Shown piece by piece: positions 55,310 through 63,833 of a DNA stretch of 64,000 bases. The notes below the pieces were generated by a model. That model saw only the letters and a list, made by a program, of their open reading frames with translations, made no database searches and was not told the DNA's origin. Both the position numbers and the translations under genes were made by a program. Within the stretch, counting starts at the first letter, position 1. Each line of letters opens with the position of its first letter. Source of the DNA: JAEXOD01 sp043805435 (GTDB taxonomy: Bacteria; Bacteroidota; Ignavibacteria; Ignavibacteriales; Melioribacteraceae); NCBI GenBank assembly GCA_043805435.1, contig JAZDHY010000055.1, positions 1 to 64,000 of the forward strand. The letters run 5' to 3'.

Positions 55310-56401
55310 TTAAACTTTAATTTTCACTAAATTATGTATTCTGCCAAGCTCTAAATATCCCTGCAAACGCAGTTTTATAACCTGTGTAATTTCCTGTCCT
55401 TTGCCAATCAAAATAACCCCGCCTTTATCAACAACATTCAAATCAATTGTCATCCCCGGCTTTAGCTCATTAATTCTCAAATATTCCTGATTAAATTTTT
55501 CTTTTTTTGTTTCTTCTTTTTTTAATTCCAATTGCTGAATAGCTTCTTCTTCTTTTCTTTTCCCTTCTAAAAAATGGTCTAAATCCAAGGCCTTTTTTAA
55601 TATTTTTGCAATTACATAGGTTTCGTTTTCACCGCCGTCATTATTTTGAAATTGTTCAGGATTTAGCCTTTTAAGTTGATATGATATTGCTTCTGCAACA
55701 GTTTCCAGCCGAGGTATGTTTTTTAATAGTGCCTCTCCTACTTCTGGATGCGAAGTATATAATTTATTTTCTGCTAAGGTCAAGGTTTTACTATGTTCTA
55801 TTTTTTCAAGAATATCAGGTGGCAAAGAAATTAATCCAATTTGTGAAAGTAAAGCTGCAAGTTCAACCTTAAGAATTAAGTCGTCTGAAAACGATTTAGA
55901 TAATTTTCTAACAATATTTCTTAATCTAACTGCCTTTGAAAAAGCATACGGATTAGTAAGGTCAAGAATTTCAATTAGTAATTTGATGGTACCACGTAAT
56001 GTCAGTTGAAATAATTCCTTTTCGCTAATTATTAATCTGTATTGTTCTAATCCGTCAATTATAGCTTTATTTAATCTATCGTTATCACATGGTTTAGTTA
56101 AAAATCGGAATATATTTCCTTCATTAATAGCCTCAATTGCAGCATCAACATCTGCATATCCGGTAAGCATAATACGAACAGTATCGGGTGAAATAGATTT
56201 TAAATTCGTAAAAAACTTATTACCATCCATTTCCGGCATTCGATAGTCGGAAACAGCAACCGCAAAAGGCCCCTTTGTTTTAACAATAACTAAAGCATCT
56301 TGTCCGGAGGTTGCAGTATATATGTCATATTTCCCACGGAAAAGTCTCATTATTCCACTTAAAATATTCTGGTCATCATCTAAAAAAAGTACTTTATTCA
56401 T
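55310..56401 (-). CDS. Response regulator with degenerate HD-GYP output
   Basis: Receiver domain 1-120 with acidic D8-D9-D10, phosphoacceptor D52, T80 and K103. The output domain (about 130-300) has the HD-GYP/HDOD shape, but the HD metal pair is S186-Q187 in LAALLSQIGLISLP. H218 is kept (TSHPEVGEALL), and the GYP loop is missing (QLKRLNPEQFQNND). It should therefore bind, not hydrolyse, cyclic di-GMP or another ligand. The C-terminus (about 305-363) has the beta-rich ELKPGMTID motif. It is the third gene of the phosphorelay operon. Confidence 0.85.
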   Translation of the reverse strand: MNKVLFLDDDQNILSGIMRLFRGKYDIYTATSGQDALVIVKTKGPFAVAVSDYRMPEMDGNKFFTNLKSISPDTVRIMLTGYADVDAAIEAINEGNIFRFLTKPCDNDRLNKAIIDGLEQYRLIISEKELFQLTLRGTIKLLIEILDLTNPYAFSKAVRLRNIVRKLSKSFSDDLILKVELAALLSQIGLISLPPDILEKIEHSKTLTLAENKLYTSHPEVGEALLKNIPRLETVAEAISYQLKRLNPEQFQNNDGGENETYVIAKILKKALDLDHFLEGKRKEEEAIQQLELKKEETKKEKFNQEYLRINELKPGMTIDLNVVDKGGVILIGKGQEITQVIKLRLQGYLELGRIHNLVKIKV

Positions 56402-56430
56402 AATTTTTCAAAAATGTTATTAAAAAATAT

Positions 56431-59334
56431 TTATTTAGGTAATAATATTCTAAAAGTTGTGCCTAACCCAACCTTCGATTCCACAAAGATTTTACCATTA
56501 TGTTTATTTACAATAATATCGTGGGCAATAGATAATCCCTGCCCTGTACCTTTTCCTACCTTTTTGGTCGTAAAAAACAGATTAAATATTTTATCAAGGT
56601 TTTCTTCTTTAATTCCACATCCCGTATCACTAATAATTATTTCAATAAATTTCTCAGCATCCTTTGTTTTAATTTTAATTAATCCTCTTTCTTTTTTGCC
56701 GTTTTTAATTGCATCATCAATGGCGTGTGCAGCATTGATAATAATATTTAGAAAAACTTGATTTATTTCGTCAACCGTACAAATAACTTCGGGTAATTTA
56801 GGATATAATTCAAATTCCAAATCCGCAAAATATTTCCATTCACTTTTGCTTATGGTAGCTGTAACATCCAGCGAATTATTGATATTTGCATAATTTTTAT
56901 CCTTTTGACCCGGATGTGAAAAATCTTTCATTGCTTTAATAATTTTTATTACTCTATCAATACCTAATTGTGATTGTTCAATTGCTTTTGGTATTTCAGA
57001 TGAATAAAAATCAATATCAAGTTCTTTCCTTGTTTGTTGGTACCATCCAATTAATGATTTAACCGATTCATCGGTATTTGTTGAAATTAATCTATCTTCA
57101 AATTCTAAAATAAATTTATTAAATATCAAGTATGCATCTTTTTGAAATCTATTATTATCATTTATATATTGCATAGGTGTATTTATTTCGTGCGCAACAC
57201 CGGCAGCTAATTGGCCAATGGATTCCATCTTTTGAGAAAAGGCTAATTGTTTTTCAACATTTAACCGTTCAGTTAAATCCCAAATAACATAAATATATCC
57301 CATCAATGTGCCATTTTTATTTTGCAGTTTATTTACACTAACATTTATTACCAAATTTTCTTTCTTTTTTGTAATTATATTAAATGAATCACTTTTTTCC
57401 TTACTTGGGCTAATAAACTGCAAAAAATTAACTGCATCTTCTTTTAGCCTGTTTGCTTCATCATTAAAAATCAAATTGGTAAAATACCTTATATTTTTAC
57501 CAACCAACTCTTCTTGAGTATATCCAAAAATATTTTCAGCTGCATTATTCATTGATAAAATTATATCGTTTTTATCAACAGTTAACACACCATCAGTAAT
57601 ACTTTTTAATGTTACTTCCAGTTCTTCTTTTTCTGCAGATATTGTCTCATCATAAACTTTACGTTTAAGCGCATTTATAAATACGCCGGCTATTGTTTCA
57701 AGCTGCGTTATTTCAAAAAATTCCAGATCTTTACCTCTAATATCCGACTCTATTCCAATATATCCCTTTAATTCATTGTTTGCAACAATTGGAATTATAT
57801 ATACCGATTTAGTATTATATTTTTCAAGATCACTTTTACGAATTCTATAATTATTTAAGTTTTCTTCAATATTTTCTATTAAAACTAATACTTCGGAATT
57901 AAGAAGCTTTTTATATATCTTTAAATTTGAAAGAATTTTATAGTTTTCAAGGAAAGTGTTCCCAAAAGATTGGTTGTTTTTATACCAAGAATGATTCAAA
58001 TTTATCATATTGCCCATTTTTACAAATACTCCAATAAATGTAGTATGTAAAAAATTTCCTAATATTTCAAGATTTTCATTAATCGCTTCATTTATTTCGC
58101 TGCGATTACTTTTTATTAAATTTGAACCGATTTTTGCAATAAGTGCTTCAATATCCACTCTGCGTTTTAATTCATTTTCAATTAACTTACGTGTGGAAAC
58201 ATTCCTAATAACACTTAAAACAAGAGGTGGTGTATTATTTATTGCAATTGTTGTGTTTAGCGATTCCAGCCAATATTCATTATTGTTCCATAAAAAAACT
58301 TTTTCTTCTGAATGAGTTTTTATTTGGTTGTTGGTATAACGATTTTTATATTTTTTAAGTTTATCGCTATTATCTTTATAAATAACTGTAAATTGTCTGC
58401 CAATTAATTCTTCGGGTTTTTTACCGGCTATTTTACAAAACGCATCATTAACTAAAAGTATTATTCCGTTTTCATCTATAAGGCGCATACCATCTAAAGA
58501 ATTTTCCCATAATGAACGAAATAAATATTCCGATTTTTTAGTTAACTCTTCGTTTTCTCTGCTTTTATTATAAATCTCCCGTTCCTCTGTTATATCTTGA
58601 ATAACACAAATAAAACCTCCAAAATCCCAACTGGAGTTTAGAAATGGAGATTTGGTTACTCTATAATAATTAAACCTGCCATCTTTATGCTTAATTATTT
58701 CTTCAGTTTGAACTGTTTTTGTGTTTTTATAAATTTCGTCATCATTTTCCAAAAACAAATATTTAGTTTGTTTTGTAAACAATTTATTCCACTTTTTATT
58801 TAGATAACGATACTTTGAAACACCAATTAATTTTTCAAAAGCCATATTGCAGCTTAACATTTTACCGTTTTTGTCTTTATAATATATGGGTGTTGGTATT
58901 GAATCTAATATGATTTGAGAAAAATTAAAGTTCTCTTTTGTTTTAAGTTCGGATTCTTTATTTCCCGTGATATTACATAATACTAGCTGGAAATATTCGC
59001 CGGTTTCTGGTTTGTTAAATATTTTTTTAACTAAAACTTTAACCCAAAATATCTTGTCTTTATTATTTTTTAGACATAAATCAATACCCTCAAAGTTAAA
59101 TTTTTCCGCAGCAAGATAATCAACAAATCGTTTTTTGTCTTTTTTAATTAAAATATCGGTAAATTGTAATTCCTTAGTAATAAAACTTTTTGGTCTAAAC
59201 CCATATTCTTTAATATTTGGACTTACAAATAATACGTTATAAGTAATATTATTTTCTAATAAAAACATAACTGCCGGTAAATTTTCTATAATTTCATCAG
59301 CAATAGGTATATATTTAGCAGGTATTTTACTCAT
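56431..59334 (-). CDS. Multi-PAS histidine kinase with GAF domain
   Basis: 967 residues without TM segments, so cytoplasmic. An N-terminal PAS-like region (about 15-115) and PAS (about 135-250), PAS (about 270-395), GAF (about 410-560) and PAS (about 575-690), then HisKA with His715 in GVAHEINTP. The HATPase domain follows with an N box (NQVFLNIIINAAHAI), DTGCGI and GKGTGQGLS. Several PAS domains suggest redox or small-molecule sensing. It lies between two response regulators (28 and 29 bp gaps), so phosphate may flow to both. Confidence 0.93.
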   Translation of the reverse strand: MSKIPAKYIPIADEIIENLPAVMFLLENNITYNVLFVSPNIKEYGFRPKSFITKELQFTDILIKKDKKRFVDYLAAEKFNFEGIDLCLKNNKDKIFWVKVLVKKIFNKPETGEYFQLVLCNITGNKESELKTKENFNFSQIILDSIPTPIYYKDKNGKMLSCNMAFEKLIGVSKYRYLNKKWNKLFTKQTKYLFLENDDEIYKNTKTVQTEEIIKHKDGRFNYYRVTKSPFLNSSWDFGGFICVIQDITEEREIYNKSRENEELTKKSEYLFRSLWENSLDGMRLIDENGIILLVNDAFCKIAGKKPEELIGRQFTVIYKDNSDKLKKYKNRYTNNQIKTHSEEKVFLWNNNEYWLESLNTTIAINNTPPLVLSVIRNVSTRKLIENELKRRVDIEALIAKIGSNLIKSNRSEINEAINENLEILGNFLHTTFIGVFVKMGNMINLNHSWYKNNQSFGNTFLENYKILSNLKIYKKLLNSEVLVLIENIEENLNNYRIRKSDLEKYNTKSVYIIPIVANNELKGYIGIESDIRGKDLEFFEITQLETIAGVFINALKRKVYDETISAEKEELEVTLKSITDGVLTVDKNDIILSMNNAAENIFGYTQEELVGKNIRYFTNLIFNDEANRLKEDAVNFLQFISPSKEKSDSFNIITKKKENLVINVSVNKLQNKNGTLMGYIYVIWDLTERLNVEKQLAFSQKMESIGQLAAGVAHEINTPMQYINDNNRFQKDAYLIFNKFILEFEDRLISTNTDESVKSLIGWYQQTRKELDIDFYSSEIPKAIEQSQLGIDRVIKIIKAMKDFSHPGQKDKNYANINNSLDVTATISKSEWKYFADLEFELYPKLPEVICTVDEINQVFLNIIINAAHAIDDAIKNGKKERGLIKIKTKDAEKFIEIIISDTGCGIKEENLDKIFNLFFTTKKVGKGTGQGLSIAHDIIVNKHNGKIFVESKVGLGTTFRILLPK

Positions 59335-59362
59335 TTTAACGCCCTTTTATTAAAACTAAATG

Positions 59363-59731
59363 TTAAATATATTCCGCAATTCTTTTCAGCAACTCTTTTT
59401 TCATCACAGGTTTTTGAATAAATCCATCCATTCCTGCTTCACGTAAATTGTCTTCATCATCTGTCATGTAATAAGCAGTAAATGCAATAATTGGTTTATT
59501 AACAAATATCTTTTGCTCTTTTAATATCTTAGCAAGCATAATACCATCCATAGGCTGTTTAAGATTAATATCCATTAAAATCATATCATAACTGTTGGAA
59601 GATATTTTCTCCAAAGCTTCTTCAATGTATCCCGCACTATCTATTTGGTAACATCCTGCACACATTATTTTTACAATTTTAATTGTATCTTGCAAATCCT
59701 CAACCAGCAATATTTTTGGTAAACTATCCAT
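59363..59731 (-). CDS. Stand-alone receiver protein (CheY-like)
   Basis: 122 residues, receiver domain only. Acidic pair E11-D12, phosphoacceptor D54 in LMDINL, T85 in IIAFTAYY and K107 in FIQKP. No output domain. First gene of the three-gene phosphorelay operon; it probably acts as a shuttle between the multi-PAS kinase and other partners. Confidence 0.93.
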   Translation of the reverse strand: MDSLPKILLVEDLQDTIKIVKIMCAGCYQIDSAGYIEEALEKISSNSYDMILMDINLKQPMDGIMLAKILKEQKIFVNKPIIAFTAYYMTDDEDNLREAGMDGFIQKPVMKKELLKRIAEYI

Positions 59732-60114
59732 ATTTATCCTATAAAGTTTTATAGAACTATTATCGAAATAAAATACGAATAATTTAATTTAAATTGGAAA
59801 CAAAATGAAATAATTGGAAATTATTTTTAGAAAGGTCTAATTAAGTAAATTTGTGAGGAATTGTTTTATTTCATTATAACATGGATTATTAAAATCCCAG
59901 TATCTTTTTTGAGCACCTAAACCAAGGCTTTTTACGATTGGAGTTTTTGAGGCTAAATATGTTTGAACTTTTGCTTTAGATAATTCAAATTTTTCATCTT
60001 TATCCGAAATACAATAAATATAATCATCAATGCAGTCATTTAATTGTAAATTGCTATGCCTTTATCAATAATTTAACATTAAAAATTCAAAATTTAGCAT
60101 TGTTTTTTATTGAC
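59732..60114. other. Intergenic region with a gene remnant
   Basis: Between the receiver gene and prfC. It contains the remnant at 59837-60058. The remaining 150 bp are AT-rich without recognised signals. Confidence 0.6.
59837..60058 (-). pseudogene. 5'-truncated remnant of a DUF3226/TOPRIM-like protein
   Basis: On the minus strand an open frame of 73 codons ends at 59837 and is closed upstream by a stop at 60064-60062. It has no start codon. It reads NDCIDDYIYCISDKDEKFEL, then SKAKVQTYLASKTPIVKSLG and YWDFNNPCYNEIKQFLTNLL. This matches, from memory, the C-terminal half of DUF3226 proteins, a TOPRIM-like family found near ATPase genes. The N-terminal half and any partner are gone. Family name uncertain; the coding character is clear from the codon pattern. 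Confidence 0.55.
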
Positions 60115-61725
60115 TTACCCTTCATTCTCTATTTCAACAGTCTGGTCGTTATGTTCAATACTAAACAAAAATTCTGCTTTGGGATTTTTTTGTTTTGCCA
60201 TATTTAAAGAAAATTCGGTTTCAGCAATATAAACTAAATTTTTATTTTTATCGTAAAATAAATTGTTTGAACGCAGACGATTTAATTCGTCTATATCTTC
60301 AATATTATTGTATTTTACCCAGCAGGCGCGGTATGAATGATAATTTATAAAATCGCAGCTTGCCCCAAACTCGTGCAATAGTCTGTATTTAATAACATCA
60401 AACTGTAACTCCCCTACAACACCTATTACTTTGCGGTTGCCATAATTATGTATAAATAATTGAGCCAAACCTTCATCAGTAAGCTGACTTATACCTTTTT
60501 CAAGCTGTTTTGTTTTGAAAGGATCGGTATTACGTAATTCTCTAAAAATTTCAGGTGAAAAACGAGGAATACCTTTAAACATGAATTTTGCCCCTTCAGT
60601 TAAAGTATCACCAATAGTAAATATATTGGAATCATATAAACCTATTACATCTCCCGGATAAGCATCTTCAATAAGATTTTTACTTTGTGCCATAAAACTT
60701 GCAGGATTTGGAAATTTAATATCTCTATTCAAACGTACATGATGATAAAATTTATTTCTTTCAAATTTACCCGAACAAACTCTTAAAAATGCAATTCTAT
60801 CACGGTGTCTTGGATCTAAATTTGCTTGTATTTTAAATACAAATCCGCTAAACTCAGGTAAATCGGGCTGTAATTCGCCATTGGTAGTAGTTCTGGATCT
60901 AGGCGCAGGAGCAATACTTACAAAAGTATCTAATAATTCTTTAATTCCAAAATTATTTAACGCACTGCCAAAAAAAACGGGAGAAAGATTTCCGTCAGCA
61001 TATTTTTTAGAATCATATTTTTGATAAACTCCATCAATCAATTCAATATCTTCCTTTAGTTTTGCAGCGTCGCTGCCAAACAATTCATGCAATTCGGGGT
61101 CATCTAATCCATTAAACGTTTTAACTTCATCTTCAATTTTTTGCTTATTGGAAAAGAAAAAATTAAATGTATTTTTATAAATATTATAAACACCTCTAAA
61201 ATTACTACCCATACCAAGAGGCCAGGTCATCGGTCTGGTGTTAATATCTAATTTAGCTTCAATTTCATCCAATAATTCAATAGGAGGTCTCCCCTCTCTA
61301 TCAAGCTTATTAATAAAAACAATAACCGGTGTGTTACGCATTCTGCATACATTCATTAACTTTTCTGTCTGTTCTTCAACACCTTTAACACAGTCAATTA
61401 CTAATATAACGCTGTCAACCGCAGTTAACGTGCGATATGTATCCTCTGCAAAATCTTTATGACCGGGAGTATCAAGCAGGTTAATTTTATAACCGCTATA
61501 CGAAAACGAAAGTACAGATGTTGCAACTGAAATTCCACGCTGTTTTTCTATTTCCAAAAAATCGGATGTTGCCGATTTTGTTATTTTATTCGATTTTACC
61601 GCTCCGGCAATATTAATTGCACCGCTGTAAAGCAATAATTTTTCAGTTAATGTTGTTTTGCCGGCATCAGGGTGACTTATAATTGCAAATGTTTTTCGTT
61701 TATTTATTTCTTTTTGAATACTCAT
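60115..61725 (-). CDS. prfC: Peptide chain release factor 3
   Basis: Translational GTPase that removes RF1/RF2 from the ribosome after termination. G1 SHPDAGKTTL, G2 around ISVATSV, G3 LLDTPGH, G4 FINKLDREG. RF3-specific block FRGVYNIYKNTFNFF and GDTLTEGAKFMFKGIPRFSPEIFRELRN. 536 residues is normal. Single gene between the truncated remnant and PAP2. Confidence 0.97.
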   Translation of the reverse strand: MSIQKEINKRKTFAIISHPDAGKTTLTEKLLLYSGAINIAGAVKSNKITKSATSDFLEIEKQRGISVATSVLSFSYSGYKINLLDTPGHKDFAEDTYRTLTAVDSVILVIDCVKGVEEQTEKLMNVCRMRNTPVIVFINKLDREGRPPIELLDEIEAKLDINTRPMTWPLGMGSNFRGVYNIYKNTFNFFFSNKQKIEDEVKTFNGLDDPELHELFGSDAAKLKEDIELIDGVYQKYDSKKYADGNLSPVFFGSALNNFGIKELLDTFVSIAPAPRSRTTTNGELQPDLPEFSGFVFKIQANLDPRHRDRIAFLRVCSGKFERNKFYHHVRLNRDIKFPNPASFMAQSKNLIEDAYPGDVIGLYDSNIFTIGDTLTEGAKFMFKGIPRFSPEIFRELRNTDPFKTKQLEKGISQLTDEGLAQLFIHNYGNRKVIGVVGELQFDVIKYRLLHEFGASCDFINYHSYRACWVKYNNIEDIDELNRLRSNNLFYDKNKNLVYIAETEFSLNMAKQKNPKAEFLFSIEHNDQTVEIENEG

Positions 61726-61890
61726 TTTTTACTAATTTTTAATATGGAAAAAATAATTTAATAATTTTATGGTGCGCTTTTAACTAATTATACGTATAAA
61801 ACTGCTATGACCAAAAATTATTTTTAAACAGCTTTAAATATACAAAAGTTTTAAGTTATTTAATAGTCAATAATTAGTAGCAATTAACAA

Positions 61891-62673
61891 TTAGAATAGA
61901 GGCACTGAAATATTGATTGAAGCAGGATTTTGAAAAGCTTCAATCCCTTGTTGTTGAGGTTTTTGGTGCAGGTTGTGGGCGTATTTTGCAATAAAAAATC
62001 CAATTGCACTACCTAAAAATGTATCACTTAACCAATGTTTATTGTATGCAATACGAGACGTAACAGTTAACAATGCAGGAATAAACGAAACAATTTTTCC
62101 AACCGTATTTTTGCTGTTTAGGGCTAGTGTGGTTGATAAAACAAATGCCAAGGAGGAATGTCCCGAAGGTAATGCATAATAATCATCGCCAATCAAAGAA
62201 AACGGATGGAAACAGGCAGCAGTTTCATTAGTATATGGTCTTGCTCTTCCAAAAGAAATTTTTAACAAACCGGTGACCAAGGCGGTATATGTAGAAGATT
62301 GAATAATTTCAAAACCTATTCTTTTATTTACCGAATTATCATTAATGGAACCCTGAATAAACAAAGCAGTTCCAACTATAGGTGCAGTAAATGGTTCACC
62401 CCAATATCTGCCAAATTCAAAATATACGTTTTTGTAATTAGTATTATCTTTAATAATTTCATGTCGTACATTTTCATCAATAAACATTAATCCGTAAGTG
62501 CCAATAGCAATGCCGCTTAAAACAATTAAATCTTTACCTTTCCATTTAATAGGCCTTTTAATAAACTCTTTGGAATCGTTATAAAATTGAGTTCCATTAT
62601 ATACAAAACCTTGCGAAAAAACTGTATTAAAAAACAGCAGACAAATTATTACGTATTTTGTCATTTTTATCAC
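61891..62673 (-). CDS. PAP2-family phosphatase with signal peptide
   Basis: Signal peptide (to about residue 21). The three PAP2 motifs are intact: K138-x6-RP (KISFGRARP), PSGH at 169-172 and SR-x5-H-x3-D at 206-217 (SRIAYNKHWLSD). Four to five TM segments. Likely a lipid phosphate phosphatase (undecaprenyl-pyrophosphate or phosphatidate). It overlaps the DUF190 gene by 4 bp; an alternative start is M4. Confidence 0.9.
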   Translation of the reverse strand: MIKMTKYVIICLLFFNTVFSQGFVYNGTQFYNDSKEFIKRPIKWKGKDLIVLSGIAIGTYGLMFIDENVRHEIIKDNTNYKNVYFEFGRYWGEPFTAPIVGTALFIQGSINDNSVNKRIGFEIIQSSTYTALVTGLLKISFGRARPYTNETAACFHPFSLIGDDYYALPSGHSSLAFVLSTTLALNSKNTVGKIVSFIPALLTVTSRIAYNKHWLSDTFLGSAIGFFIAKYAHNLHQKPQQQGIEAFQNPASINISVPLF

Positions 62674-63029
62674 TGTTTTTTCGCTTTAGAAGGTGCATAT
62701 GTTATAATATCAGCTTTTTCTAAAGTTATTAATCCCCCACAGTTCGCTTCTTCAAATAAATCATTCAACGTTGGAATAAATTTTTCTATTTTTTCAATTT
62801 CATCAACAATTTCAATAACCATTGGTAAATCGGACGAAATTGTAAGCAGCTTTGCAGAATGGATTATACTATTATTCCCAAATCCCATAATTCCCTTAAA
62901 TACAGTAGCACCAGCCAAACCTTGTTTTCGGGCCTCAACAACAATTCTTTCATATAAATTTACTGATGACAGTTTATCGCTGTCGCCAATAAATATTCTA
63001 ATCAATTTTGCTTCTTTTTCAATTTTCAT
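62670..63029 (-). CDS. DUF190 PII-like protein
   Basis: 119 residues, ferredoxin-like PII fold: LIRIFIGDSDKLSSVNLYERIVVEARKQGLAGATVFKGIMGFG is the DUF190 signature; KADIITYA ends the domain. In many bacteria this gene is paired with crcB and may sense nucleotide or help fluoride export. It lies 6 bp after crcB. Confidence 0.92.
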   Translation of the reverse strand: MKIEKEAKLIRIFIGDSDKLSSVNLYERIVVEARKQGLAGATVFKGIMGFGNNSIIHSAKLLTISSDLPMVIEIVDEIEKIEKFIPTLNDLFEEANCGGLITLEKADIITYAPSKAKKQ

Positions 63030-63035
63030 ATATTT

Positions 63036-63404
63036 TTACCTAAAAATAATGTAAGCCAAATAAACACTTCCCAAACATAAAATTAAAGAAAGGATAATAT
63101 TTAAACCACCAAGCAAAAATTCGGCATTTTTTAATAAATTTATTGTTTCCAACGAAAATGTAGAAAAAGTTGTAAATCCGCCACAAAAACCAATTGTTAA
63201 AAATATTTTTAATTCGGAAGACAATACTTTATTTTCATCTAAACCAAATATAATTGCACCAAGCAAAAAACTGCCCAATGTATTAACAACAAGTGTTCCA
63301 TTAGGAAAATAAACAGGAAATATTTTATTTATATTGGCAGAAATAAATAATCGTAACGAACCGCCTAAACCTGCCCCAATAAAAGTTAAAATATATTTTA
63401 GCAT
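63036..63404 (-). CDS. crcB: Fluoride channel CrcB/Fluc
   Basis: 122 residues, four TM helices. GAGLGGSLRLF, NGTLVVNTLGSFLLG (the key Asn) and GFCGGFTTFSTFSLE (Phe-box and central Thr/Ser) are present. Dual-topology dimer that exports fluoride. Single gene here, so homodimeric. No fluoride riboswitch was seen upstream. First gene of a three-gene unit with DUF190 and PAP2. Confidence 0.95.
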   Translation of the reverse strand: MLKYILTFIGAGLGGSLRLFISANINKIFPVYFPNGTLVVNTLGSFLLGAIIFGLDENKVLSSELKIFLTIGFCGGFTTFSTFSLETINLLKNAEFLLGGLNIILSLILCLGSVYLAYIIFR

Positions 63405-63433
63405 ATCTTTTTATTATTTTAAATAAGTAAATA

Positions 63434-63465
63434 CAAAGATATCCATTTTTTGAAATTAACTCAAC
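63434..63465 (-). promoter_or_regulatory. Putative Bacteroidota-type promoter of crcB operon
   Basis: On the minus strand TTG (63465-63463), then 21 bp, then TATCTTTG (63441-63434), matching the -33 TTTG / -7 TAnnTTTG pattern of Bacteroidota. The -7 box is 29 bp before the crcB start. Confidence 0.5.
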
Positions 63466-63497
63466 CTTTGTTTTTACCATGACCGAAAAAAAAAGAA

Positions 63498-63833
63498 TAG
63501 GCACCTGCGCTGTAGGTGTAGTTTGTATTGGGGATTTTTGTGGTTACAAATAAGCACCTGCGCTACAGGTGAAAGATACATCTGAGATATAACAATGTCT
63601 GTAACCAATAGACCACACGCAAGCAAATGTGCTTCGGCAAAGCACCATGTAAAACATTGTCTGAACTATGATTAACAAATTGTCTTGAAGTATGATTTTT
63701 GTAATTTGTGTGATTGTTATGATTTTTTATAAACATCTTTAAAACCTCGTTAGAGGTTCCCCGTTAATAGCCTAAACACCACAAAACAAAAACACAACCC
63801 CAGAGTGAGTTGCATGTGTTGTTGTAAATAAAC
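63498..63833. repeat. Mosaic of hairpin repeats, permuted relative to 54912-55309
   Basis: Blocks in order: GAATAGG plus CACCTGC-GCT-GTAGGTG (63502-63518); CACCTGC-GCT-ACAGGTG (63555-63571) then GAAAGATACATC; GTAACCAATAGACC; GTGCTTC-GGC-AAAGCAC near 63629 then CATGT; ACATTGTCTGAAC; AACCTC-GTTA-GAGGTT near 63745; and AACCCCA-GAG-TGAGTT then GCATGT. The same blocks occur after the transposase, but starting from ACATTGTCTGAAC. Confidence 0.75.
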
